In this document: piece after piece, positions 27,401 to 34,217 of the stretch
How the letters are laid out: each line of letters begins with the position of its first letter
Position numbering within the stretch: the first letter of the stretch is position 1
Source: a virus
Length of the DNA: 64,000 bases
Virus record (IMG/VR): IMGVR_UViG_3300021425_000031
Span: 1 to 64,000 of that record
Reading direction: 5' to 3' (one strand)
Made by a program: the position numbers and the translations under genes
The notes under the pieces: model-generated
What the model saw: only the letters and a program-made list of their open reading frames with translations
Databases searched by the model: none
What the model was told of the DNA's origin: nothing

Positions 27401-28767
27401 CCCCCACTGGATCTCTATATAATGGCAATTTTGTTAAGGTAAATCACTTTAATCATGGAATGTATGCAGCGAATAATAAAGTTTCCATCTCTGGAGTTTT
27501 ACCAAATGTTATTCCAACCACATTATCTCAATCTATAACTGCATCTTCTACAACCATTTCTGTTGCAAATGCATCAAACTTTGCGACTTTTGAGGGTAAA
27601 GCAGTTGGTGAAAGTAATCCTGGATATGCTATCGTCGAAAATGAAATTATTAAGTATGAAAGTGTTGGATCTGGTACATTAGAAACAATAACAAGAGCAC
27701 AATCATCCACACTCGCAGTTCCTCACGACACTAATTCACAAATCTATAAGTATGAATTTAACGGAGTATCCTTAAGAAGAATTAATACAACTCACGATAT
27801 TAGTGATTTTGGTTTAGATATCGATAGTTACTATATTGAAATTGATAGGACTTCTAATGGTGTAGATAGAAGTGTAGATAATACTCCTACAGGTTATCCA
27901 CAACTTTCATTTGAAACTGAATTAAATTCTGGTGGGAATAATGTTTTTGCTACAGAAAATATTCAATATGATTCTATTATTCCATTTTATAGGATTATAT
28001 CTCCAACTGATGCGACTTCTGTGTCCGCAAAAATTAGAAGTGTAAGTGGAACAAGTATATCAGGAAATGAAGTATCATTCAACGACTTAGGTTATGAGGA
28101 TATACAACTTAATTCCTTAAATCAATTGTCTTCCACAAGAATTGTTTGCTCAAAAGTCAATGAAGATACATATCTAACTACTCTTCCTAGAAATAAATCT
28201 TTTACTACCGCAGTTACTTTACAAACAAACAATAAGTATCTATCTCCACAAATATTTTTAGATAATTGCTTCACAGATTTCCACAGTAACAGAATTAATT
28301 CACCTATATCAAATTATTCCACCGACAACAGAGTTAATTCAGTTATTGAAGATCCACATTCTTCTGTTTATGTATCTAATACCGTTATACTATCACAGTC
28401 TGCAACTTCTCTAAAAGTCATACTATCTGCTTATAGACATTCTTCTGCCGACTTTAGAGTTCTTTATAGTTTGATTAGACCTGATTCCAGCGAAATTGCT
28501 CAAGCATTTGAATTATTCCCAGGATATGACAACTTAACTATAGATAATAATAATGATGGATATTTAGATATAGTAAATCCAGCAAACAATAGTGGATTGC
28601 CAGATACCTTTGTAAGAAGCGGTAAGGATAATGAATTCTTAGAATATGAGTTTTCTGCTAATAATCTTGGCGAATTTAGTGGATATATAATTAAAATTGT
28701 TATGTCTTCAACTAATCAAGCATATCCTCCAAGATTTAAAGATTTAAGGAGCATTGCAATCAGATGA
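21490..28767 (+). CDS. DUF4815 virion structural protein
   Basis: 2425 residues. The N-terminus (KTNLNVSPYFDDFDAQKNFY, VLFTPGRPVQARELNNIQSI) is the DUF4815 domain found in tail or baseplate proteins of T4-like cyanophages, where the position corresponds to T4 gp9/gp10. Later parts: a Ser/Thr-rich linker at about 1320-1345, a long Thr-rich tract near 1575-1600 (TITNTTTVTTTRTTTTTITN), then a conserved-looking FYDPLAQSFSVGG region and a GVDLFFYKKD strand region, two G-x-[GD]-Y repeats (about 1850 and 1890) and one EIIKY/TRAQ module (about 2035-2100). Probably a large peripheral baseplate or fibre-attachment protein; exact T4 equivalence is uncertain. Confidence 0.8.
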   Translation: MAQKTNLNVSPYFDDFDAQKNFYKVLFTPGRPVQARELNNIQSILQNQIESFGSHIFKEGSVVIPGNTTYDPNFFAVKLNSTSFGVNISAYIDQYIGKLIEGQISGVTASVQKVEVPNSSNGLDYVTLYVKYIDSDNDFNFNPFQDGESLVSNESVVYGNTTITSGTPFASLISTDATAIGSAASINDGIYFVRGTFANITKQTIILDYYSNTPSYRIGLKVSEEIITAKEDSSLYDNAKGFTNYAAPGADRFKIGLSLTKKTLDGVDTDTDFIEILRIENGEIKKVNTKTQYSTIRDYLAQRTFDESGNYSVEPFKISLHNSLNNRLGNNGLFFDNQKTEYGNNPSDDLMCVKLSPGKAYVKGYDIEKVTTTILDVNKPRETQNVENVNIPFEMGNLLRINNITGSPKQNESVEIHSVRRSDSGNPSANTKIGDARVYNFRLTDAAYSGASTNWDLYLYDIQTYTTLVLNQGLSAVELPESSYVKGKSSGASGYAAVAGDGTATVKLRQTSGIFVRGEQLIINGLELYPRSISEITVYDTSDIKQIYQPTSVSGFTTPFIGDSVLDRQLPIGFNASDTINITAGGVVTSPGKFFNTIKPGSIVRFQAPDKTTETFNVVSSVNSTGTSMVVAGIATVTGVCDGGVGVATNLSFSLGIPKIRNSDKGYLYTELPNKNVSQVDLNDSILTFSAQSTSAKSSSSPIVLSVSDFSLSSGLSTALFASFDEERYSVHYTDGTTQSLTSDQFSLSNNQVTLSNLTTGKTTSSINATFIKNGVQSKQKQFNRSESINVVYSKYPESGTGISTSINDGLEYNQYYGLRVQDEEISLNYPDVSKVLAVYESLDASNPSVDTLSFSVILNIGENAIIGENILGSESGCIARVISRSTNSVGIVYLNSNRFNENESVTFQESNIVGEIDFLTPGNYNDITNKFILDKAQKEQYYDYSRLVRNEGETEPSKRLLIVFDYYTIPSTDNGDVFTVASYNKEQFASDVPLIGNNIRATDTLDFRPRVSVFSANTSSPFDFSNRDFSSSIKLNLTPNESTILGYDCYLGRVDKIYLNKNGEFIYLEGLSSISPKSPLKTDDLMELGTITLPPYLYNVKNAILSLVDNRRYTMRDIGLIENRVKNLERVTSLSLLELSTQTLQIQDSEGFNRFKTGFFVDDFKDFSRINNLFSSIEIDSDFQEMRPIISRNSLKNYLAPAQNITDESLDLSTNYSLLDSNTQKTGDTVSLKYSPEKWISQPLATQVENVNPFHVVSYSGTIKLSPESDNWVRTIQLPDKTVSVTDYVLVERSRVEVGSRSVRVANWDRRGQIETSIEVSQNTTNSTNTTTSSSSVTTLVESRPEEYMRSRNTEFSISNLKPSTEYYQFLDGNGSVDFIPKLIEISDSSSLQNPGASSTFSIGETIFGYDSTNNKIISFRVARPDHKFGAYNSPTTSFTINPYIKTESLPTTYSNSSKVLNVDTYSLSEEAQGLYSGYLVTGAKLVGQTSGAIAYVKDLRLISDNFGDLIGSFFIRDPNTSPAPDVRINTGNKTYKVTSSPTNETAAPGSTSISSASTNYVSEGTLELYETTITNTTTVTTTRTTTTTITNVTTEFYDPLAQSFSVGGSETANDEEDGAYLTGVDLFFYKKDTNNNPLTVQVRTVELGTPTRTVIGNPVTLRPNQINISDDASAVTEVTFDYPIYLAPGLEYAIVLLAPESIEYEVFIAEMGKKTIQSANLPDANAVVYSQQFALGSLFKSQNGSIWTANQYQDMKFTLYRANFVTDTPSTAYFYNPTLNESNGYIKNLQNNPLTALPRLLSVGITTTTDTNAISILTTGRKVSESIKTYNYGYIVGKGCSVSSVGVTTSGSNYVTDSDVSTFNIIGNGSGLTLNITASGGGITAATVVNPGTGYAIGDVVGIVTSSVSSNSGRNATITITGNNNGVDTLYLSNVQGNSFTADGTANLVYYDNSNNSVTMGSTYITSSTPTGSLYNGNFVKVNHFNHGMYAANNKVSISGVLPNVIPTTLSQSITASSTTISVANASNFATFEGKAVGESNPGYAIVENEIIKYESVGSGTLETITRAQSSTLAVPHDTNSQIYKYEFNGVSLRRINTTHDISDFGLDIDSYYIEIDRTSNGVDRSVDNTPTGYPQLSFETELNSGGNNVFATENIQYDSIIPFYRIISPTDATSVSAKIRSVSGTSISGNEVSFNDLGYEDIQLNSLNQLSSTRIVCSKVNEDTYLTTLPRNKSFTTAVTLQTNNKYLSPQIFLDNCFTDFHSNRINSPISNYSTDNRVNSVIEDPHSSVYVSNTVILSQSATSLKVILSAYRHSSADFRVLYSLIRPDSSEIAQAFELFPGYDNLTIDNNNDGYLDIVNPANNSGLPDTFVRSGKDNEFLEYEFSANNLGEFSGYIIKIVMSSTNQAYPPRFKDLRSIAIR

Positions 28768-28958
28768 TGATACCAGTAAAAGGACACCCAAACTTGTATA
28801 GGGATGAAGAATCTGGAGCAATTGTCAACTGTGACAATACTTCCTATAATCAATATGTCAATAGTTTGAACAATAGAAAATCCCAAAAGATGGAATTGGA
28901 TCAAATAAAAAAAGATATTGAAGAAATAAAAAATTTATTAAAACAAATTCTAACGTAG
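28764..28958 (+). CDS. Small conserved protein before gp13
   Basis: 64 residues, overlapping the upstream stop (ATGATGA; the second ATG at 28767 is equally possible). An N-terminal KGHPNLYRDEESGAIVNCDN portion is followed by a coiled-coil-like helix (SQKMELDQIKKDIEEIKNLL). Small proteins of this form occur between the tail-structure genes and gp13 in cyanophages as I recall. It could be an assembly or trimerisation factor; no function known. Confidence 0.7.
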   Translation: MMIPVKGHPNLYRDEESGAIVNCDNTSYNQYVNSLNNRKSQKMELDQIKKDIEEIKNLLKQILT

Positions 28959-28969
28959 AGGTATGATTA

Positions 28970-29809
28970 ATGTCAAAACCTTCAAGTAAACAAGAATTAA
29001 TAGAATACTGCTTGAGAAAACTAGGATATCCAATCTTAGAAATTAATTTGGCAGATGAGCAAATAGATGATCTAGTAGATGATGCATTACAATATTTTAA
29101 TGAAAGACATTTTGATGGTGTAGAGAGAATGTATTTAAAATACAAAATAACTCAAGAAGATATTGATAGGGGAAGATCAAGAAATACATCAGGTGTTGGG
29201 ATAGTGACAACTACAGGTACTTCAACAATAGATGGAGTATCCAAAGAGTTTAATTTTTATGAAACTTCTAATTATATTCAAGTACCAGATTCAATAATTG
29301 GTATTGAAAGAATTTTTAAATTTGATACCAGTTCAATCTCTGGAGGAATGTTTAGTATTAAATATCAATTATTTTTAAATGATTTATATTATTTCAATTC
29401 CGTTGAACTTCTTCAATATGCAATGGTAAAAAGTTACTTAGAAGACATTGATTTCTTGTTAACAACTGATAAGCAAATTAGATTTAATAAAAGACAAAAT
29501 AGACTATATTTAGATATAGATTGGTCATCACAATCTGCTGATAACTATATTGTTATAGATTGCTATAGAATTTTAAATCCAAATGATTTTACAAAAATTT
29601 ATAATGATAGTTTTTTGAAAAAATATTTGACTGCTTTAATGAAGCGCCAGTGGGGGCAAAATTTAATCAAATTCAGAGGCGTTAAACTTCCTGGAGGTAT
29701 AGAATTAAATGGTAGAGAATTATACGAAGATGGAGAAAAAGAGATTGAAAGTATAATGCAAAAAATGTCAACAGATTACGAACTTCCACCATACGACTTT
29801 ATTGGATAA
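28970..29809 (+). CDS. gp13: Neck protein gp13
   Basis: 279 residues (T4 gp13 309). Characteristic segments: KQELIEYCLRKLGYPILEIN, EQIDDLVDDALQYFNERHFD, then LLQYAMVKSYLEDIDFLL, and a C-terminal helix with WGQNLIKFRGVKLPGGIELN. gp13 forms the ring under the portal and, with gp14, completes the head for tail joining. Its TAA overlaps the gp14 ATG by one base. Confidence 0.93.
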   Translation: MSKPSSKQELIEYCLRKLGYPILEINLADEQIDDLVDDALQYFNERHFDGVERMYLKYKITQEDIDRGRSRNTSGVGIVTTTGTSTIDGVSKEFNFYETSNYIQVPDSIIGIERIFKFDTSSISGGMFSIKYQLFLNDLYYFNSVELLQYAMVKSYLEDIDFLLTTDKQIRFNKRQNRLYLDIDWSSQSADNYIVIDCYRILNPNDFTKIYNDSFLKKYLTALMKRQWGQNLIKFRGVKLPGGIELNGRELYEDGEKEIESIMQKMSTDYELPPYDFIG

Positions 29810-31200
29810 TGGCACTCAATCCATTTTTTTTACACGGATCTCCAAACGAGCAAAGGCTTGTCCAAGAATTAGTAAATGAACAACTTCGCATGTACGGTGT
29901 AGAAGTAATTTATATTCCAAGAAAATTTGTTCGTAAAGAAACTATTATAAAAGAAATATCTTCATCAAAATTTGATGACAATTTTGCTATTGAAGCATAT
30001 TTAAATAATTTTGATGGTTACACTGGTCAGGGAGATATATTAACGAAATTTGGAATGAATTTAAGAGATGAAGTTAGTTTAATTATTTCAAAGGAAAGAT
30101 TTGAGGATTTTATCGCTCCATTTTTAGAACAAGATGATCCGGAAATAGAAATTTTTTCTAGACCTAGAGAGGGTGATTTAGTATATTTTCCCTTGGGTCA
30201 AAGAATATTTGAAGTTAAATTTGTCGAGCATGAAAATCCTTTTTATCAATTGGGAAAATTATATGTTTATGAATTAAAATGTGAACTATTTGAATATGAG
30301 GATGAAATGGGAGGTTGGAATGATATTAATACTACTGTTGAAGAAATTGATTCTACTCTTGAAAATAGAGGATATATCACTACATTAAAACTCATATCTT
30401 CAGGAAGACAAGCGGTTTCAACTGCAAATACTGCTACTGGTTATATTAGAAAAATTATACTAACTAATGACGGTTATGGTTACACTTCAACACCAACTAT
30501 AGGTATTTCTACAGCTCCTGTTAATGGAATAGATGCATCAGCTGTGGCATTCACAAAATGTATAAATGGGGTGTGCTCTGTTAAGGAAATTCTTTTAACA
30601 AATTGTGGATCTGGATATACTATTGCACCAGAAATTACTATAAATGGTGTTGGCGTTGGAGCAGCTGCTACATCTATTTTGGTTACAAATTATAATGGAA
30701 TAAGAACAGTTAGTATTGGTGATTCAGGTAATGGTTACCCAGATTCTCCTACCATAACTTTTGAATCTCCTACCGTAGGATTAGCGATAACCGCAGTTGG
30801 AAGAGTTTTAGTTAATGATGAAGGACAAATATCTCAAGTTTTACTTTCTGACGCTGGTATTGGATATACTCAAAGTCATCAAGCTATTATTAGTCCTCCA
30901 CCAGTCTTAACTGGCATTGGAACATTCATATTTAATGAAGTTATAACAGGTTCTATTTCCGGAGCATCCGCTAGAGTTAAAAGTTGGGATAAAGATGAAA
31001 ATATTCTTAAAGTTGGCACAACTAAAGGTCAATTTAAATCTGGAGATGTCATTACTGGTCAAACATCTTCGGCCTTATATTCTCTTAAAGAAATAAGAAA
31101 TGCAAAGTTTGAAGATAAATATGGTGACAATGATCAAATTGAATCAGAAGCAGATTCGATATTAGATTTTTCAGAATCAAATCCATTCGGTACTTATTAA
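29809..31200 (+). CDS. gp14: Neck protein gp14 with an inserted repeat domain
   Basis: 463 residues against 256 in T4. The first 190 residues (NPFFLHGSPNEQRLVQELVN, RMYGVEVIYIPRKFVRKETI, PREGDLVYFPLGQRIFEVKF) and the acidic end are gp14-like. Residues about 205-370 are an insertion of four G-x-G-Y repeats (NDGYGYTSTPTI, NCGSGYTIAPEI, DSGNGYPDSPTI, DAGIGYTQSHQA). The repeats resemble those in gp8 and the giant tail protein. gp14 sits between gp13 and the tail terminator gp15. Both ends overlap neighbours by one base. Confidence 0.92.
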   Translation: MALNPFFLHGSPNEQRLVQELVNEQLRMYGVEVIYIPRKFVRKETIIKEISSSKFDDNFAIEAYLNNFDGYTGQGDILTKFGMNLRDEVSLIISKERFEDFIAPFLEQDDPEIEIFSRPREGDLVYFPLGQRIFEVKFVEHENPFYQLGKLYVYELKCELFEYEDEMGGWNDINTTVEEIDSTLENRGYITTLKLISSGRQAVSTANTATGYIRKIILTNDGYGYTSTPTIGISTAPVNGIDASAVAFTKCINGVCSVKEILLTNCGSGYTIAPEITINGVGVGAAATSILVTNYNGIRTVSIGDSGNGYPDSPTITFESPTVGLAITAVGRVLVNDEGQISQVLLSDAGIGYTQSHQAIISPPPVLTGIGTFIFNEVITGSISGASARVKSWDKDENILKVGTTKGQFKSGDVITGQTSSALYSLKEIRNAKFEDKYGDNDQIESEADSILDFSESNPFGTY

Positions 31201-31997
31201 TGCTAGGAAACTATTACTACCATCAAATTATTAGAAAAACAATAATTGCTTTTGGAACTTTGTTTAATGAAATTTACATTAAACATTTGGATAAAGATGG
31301 TGATGTTTATAATGAAATGAAGGTTCCATTAGCATATGGACCTACGCAAAAGTTTTTAGCCAGATTAGAACAACAAGCAGACTTAAATAAACCGATAGCA
31401 ATTACTTTACCCAGAATGTCTTTTGAAATGACATCCATACAATATGATTCGACAAGAAAATCTGGTGTGACACAAAGTTTTAAAGCTTTAGATGGAAATA
31501 ATTTAAAAAAAGTTTTTATGCCAGTTCCATATAATGTCGGAATGCAATTAAATATTATGTCAAAATTAAATGATGATGTATTGCAAATTATTGAGCAAAT
31601 ATTACCATATTTTCAACCATCTTTCAATTTAACAATAGACTTAGTTGATTCTATAGGAGAAAAAAGAGATATCCCTATAGTTTTAGATAGTATTTCTTTT
31701 ACTGATGACTATGAGGGAGATTATTCTACAAGAAGAATTTTAATTTATACTTTGAATTTTACAGCAAAAACGCATTTATTTGGACCTATTGCAGATTCTA
31801 CAGATGGACTGATTCGTAAAGTTCAAGTTGACTATTACAATTCTACCGATATTGTAGGTGCAAAGCGAGAAATGAGATATACAGTTACCCCAGATCCAAT
31901 TGATGTGAATTTGGATGATGATTTTGGATTCAATGAAACTTGGGAAAATTTCACTGATTCTAAATCTTATAGTCCAACACAACAAAAAGATATTTAA
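31200..31997 (+). CDS. gp15: Tail terminator / sheath stabiliser gp15
   Basis: 265 residues (T4 272). Family features: GNYYYHQIIRKTIIAFGTLF at the start, KVPLAYGPTQKFLARLEQQ, ITLPRMSFEMTSIQYDSTRK and PVPYNVGMQLNIMSKLNDDV. gp15 caps the finished tail with a hexameric ring and binds the neck. ATG overlaps gp14's TAA. Confidence 0.94.
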   Translation: MLGNYYYHQIIRKTIIAFGTLFNEIYIKHLDKDGDVYNEMKVPLAYGPTQKFLARLEQQADLNKPIAITLPRMSFEMTSIQYDSTRKSGVTQSFKALDGNNLKKVFMPVPYNVGMQLNIMSKLNDDVLQIIEQILPYFQPSFNLTIDLVDSIGEKRDIPIVLDSISFTDDYEGDYSTRRILIYTLNFTAKTHLFGPIADSTDGLIRKVQVDYYNSTDIVGAKREMRYTVTPDPIDVNLDDDFGFNETWENFTDSKSYSPTQQKDI

Positions 31998-32003
31998 TAA
32001 ATT

Positions 32004-32441
32004 ATGTCCAGCAATTATAATAACTTAGATTCTACTTTTAATATTGAGAGTAATATTGTTGAGGTTGAAAAAGTAAAAGAAAATTTAAATATTGAATTAT
32101 TAAAAGGAGAAGAGATTAAAAAAGATTATGAGTACACTAGAGCAAATCTTTATTCATTGATTGAAAAAGGTCAAGAAGCAATTGATGGGATTATGGAACT
32201 TGCGGGAGAAGGTAATAGCCCAAGAGCTTATGAAGTTGCTGGACAATTAATTAAAAGTGTTGGAGATGTAACTGATAAACTCATAGATCTTCAGAAAAAA
32301 TTAAAGGATATTGAGGATGAGACAGTAAAGACTACCAATAATGTTACAAATAATGCAGTATTTGTAGGATCCACTTCGGAGTTATCAAAATTACTCAAAC
32401 AAGGATTCCTAAATAATAACGAGTCAGATCTTGCTAGTTGA
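32004..32441 (+). CDS. gp16: Small terminase subunit gp16
   Basis: 145 residues (T4 164). Predominantly helical, with the coiled-coil core typical of the small terminase ring (IKSVGDVTDKLIDLQKKLKD) and an upstream helix (RANLYSLIEKGQEAIDGIME). It recognises and loads DNA for gp17. The position before a structural gene and gp17 fits cyanophage order. The TGA overlaps the next ATG (TGATG). Confidence 0.88.
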   Translation: MSSNYNNLDSTFNIESNIVEVEKVKENLNIELLKGEEIKKDYEYTRANLYSLIEKGQEAIDGIMELAGEGNSPRAYEVAGQLIKSVGDVTDKLIDLQKKLKDIEDETVKTTNNVTNNAVFVGSTSELSKLLKQGFLNNNESDLAS

Positions 32442-33904
32442 TGAAAAAGTCCTGTAAAAAAGGATATTATTATTGTTACACTGATAAAAAATGTAAAAAA
32501 ATACCCAAAGGGTGGCATGTTATGCGCTCTGGATATTTAGTAAAAGATGATAATTATCATGATAAAAATGAAACTAAAACTCATAATGATGCAAATTTGA
32601 ATGGAGATTCTAGCAGTGATAGTGGATCCATGGACGAAACTTGGTCTCAAAAATATAAAAAGTCAATCGACTGTGATAATCCAAAAGGTTTTTCGCAACT
32701 TGCTCATTGTCAGGGGCGCAAAAAGAAACTTGATGAAGAGGGATTGCGTAAGTGGTTCCAAAGTAAATCAAAAGATAAAAAACCTGGTTGGGTTGATGTT
32801 GTAGATGGGGATGCATGTGCTAGAGAAGAGGGGGAAACCGCTACTCCTAAATGCGTATCATCTGAAAAGCGTGCTTCAATGAGTAAAGCAGAAAGACTCG
32901 CTTCTCAGGCAAGAAAGCGCCGCAATGATCCAAATCAACCTAAAAAATCAGGTGCTGCTAAACCAACTTATGTAAAAACAGATTATACATTGGAAGGGGA
33001 CATGAATCTTCAAGAAGTAAAAGACAAACCTGGAAAAGGTAGTGGAACAAAAGATACTTGTTATCATAAGGTTAAGTCAAGATATAAAGTTTGGCCTAGT
33101 GCTTACGCTTCTGGAGCACTTGTAAAGTGTCGCAAAATTGGTGCTTCTAATTGGGGAGAATCTACAGAAATGATAAGATATTGTCCAAAATGTAGAAAGG
33201 AAGAAACACGTAAAGAATGCAAATATGGAGAAAAGTTTTGGGATATGTATTCTATGCCAATTAAAATAAAAGATTATACTCCCAATACTCCACATCCAGG
33301 TAACATGCCAGAATCAAAAGATCACGAATATTCTATGGCAAGGTCTGAAATTTCTACGATTATTTCGGCAGCAAAAAGACTTCGTAAAAAAATGAAGGGT
33401 GAGGGGAATATTAAGGCATGGGTTCAATCCAAAATTACAAAAGCAGCAGATTATTTAGATACTGCTGCGGATTATATTGATAGTGGTGAGATTAGTGAGA
33501 ATTTTATTCCAGGACAACACTTAAATGAAAAGTGTTGGCCTGGATATGAAAAAAAAGGTATGAAAAAAATGTTTGGAAAAAAATACCCGAATTGTGTAAA
33601 AAAAGAAGAATTTTCGAATTGGAGAGCGGACTTTGGGTTGTCTGAAGATTGGCAAAAAGTCAATCGCAAAGATAAAACAGATGGTTTAAGTCAAAAAGCA
33701 GTTAATGCATATCGTCGTGAAAATCCAGGTTCTAAACTTCAAACTGCTGTAACTGAGAAAAAACCAAAAGGGAAAAGAGCAAAAAGAAGAAAAAACTTTT
33801 GCAGTCGTATGTCCGGAATGAAAAAAAGATTGACTTCAGAAAAAACTGCAAGAGATCCAGATTCAAGAATTAACAAAGCCCTTCGTCGTTGGAACTGTAA
33901 TTAA
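32441..33904 (+). CDS. Mosaic multi-module protein (DUF5872/DUF6321-type)
   Basis: 487 residues from the ATG at 32441 (a TTG three bases earlier is unnecessary). It reads as a chain of small modules: Cys-rich head (1-34, CKKGYYYCYTDKKCKKIPKG); DETWSQKYKKSIDC (65-100); a DUF5872-like block (102-175, GLRKWFQSKSKDKKPGWVDV, PKCVSSEKRASMSKAERLAS); a CYHKVKSRYKVW...SGALVKCRK block (205-239); a CPKC segment (248-251) with C260; a helical region (298-349); CWPGYEKKGMKKMFGKKYPN (365-384); and a basic Cys-containing end (404-487). Very basic overall. DUF names are from memory. It probably binds DNA or is packaged or attached to the head. Confidence 0.65.
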   Translation: MKKSCKKGYYYCYTDKKCKKIPKGWHVMRSGYLVKDDNYHDKNETKTHNDANLNGDSSSDSGSMDETWSQKYKKSIDCDNPKGFSQLAHCQGRKKKLDEEGLRKWFQSKSKDKKPGWVDVVDGDACAREEGETATPKCVSSEKRASMSKAERLASQARKRRNDPNQPKKSGAAKPTYVKTDYTLEGDMNLQEVKDKPGKGSGTKDTCYHKVKSRYKVWPSAYASGALVKCRKIGASNWGESTEMIRYCPKCRKEETRKECKYGEKFWDMYSMPIKIKDYTPNTPHPGNMPESKDHEYSMARSEISTIISAAKRLRKKMKGEGNIKAWVQSKITKAADYLDTAADYIDSGEISENFIPGQHLNEKCWPGYEKKGMKKMFGKKYPNCVKKEEFSNWRADFGLSEDWQKVNRKDKTDGLSQKAVNAYRRENPGSKLQTAVTEKKPKGKRAKRRKNFCSRMSGMKKRLTSEKTARDPDSRINKALRRWNCN

Positions 33905-33905
33905 A

Positions 33906-34214
33906 ATGAAAAGTTTTAAGCAATTTATTTCAGAAAGCATTACTATCAACGGTGATTTCAATGGAACCTTAAATGTAGGTTCTTCTCAACCAGAGCAAGC
34001 AACTGAATCATTTTTTGCAGATATTGTTTGGGAAGGTAAATTATATCGCCTTGAAGTTGAGGGTAATATTATGGATAAGAATTCTCTTGCGGAGCAACTT
34101 CAGGCAGAATATCCTGGAGCAATAGTGCATAATATCTATCCAATGACATCAAATTCAGTAACAGTTAAAAACGCACAAAGATACAGACCAGAAAGATTAT
34201 CGTGGAGTGATTGA
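33906..34214 (+). CDS. Probable head-packaged protein with capsid-targeting-like N-terminus
   Basis: 102 residues. The N-terminus MKSFKQFISESI closely resembles the capsid-targeting sequence of T4 internal proteins (MKTYQEFIAE), cleaved after the Glu by the prohead protease; ISE here fits the (L/I)-x-E rule. The remainder is a beta-rich domain (NGDFNGTLNVG, FFADIVWEGKLYRLEVEGNI) with a C-terminal part naming a short motif RYRPERLSW. It is placed among head and packaging genes, one base after the mosaic gene. The packaging role is inference. Confidence 0.6.
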   Translation: MKSFKQFISESITINGDFNGTLNVGSSQPEQATESFFADIVWEGKLYRLEVEGNIMDKNSLAEQLQAEYPGAIVHNIYPMTSNSVTVKNAQRYRPERLSWSD

Positions 34215-34217
34215 TTA

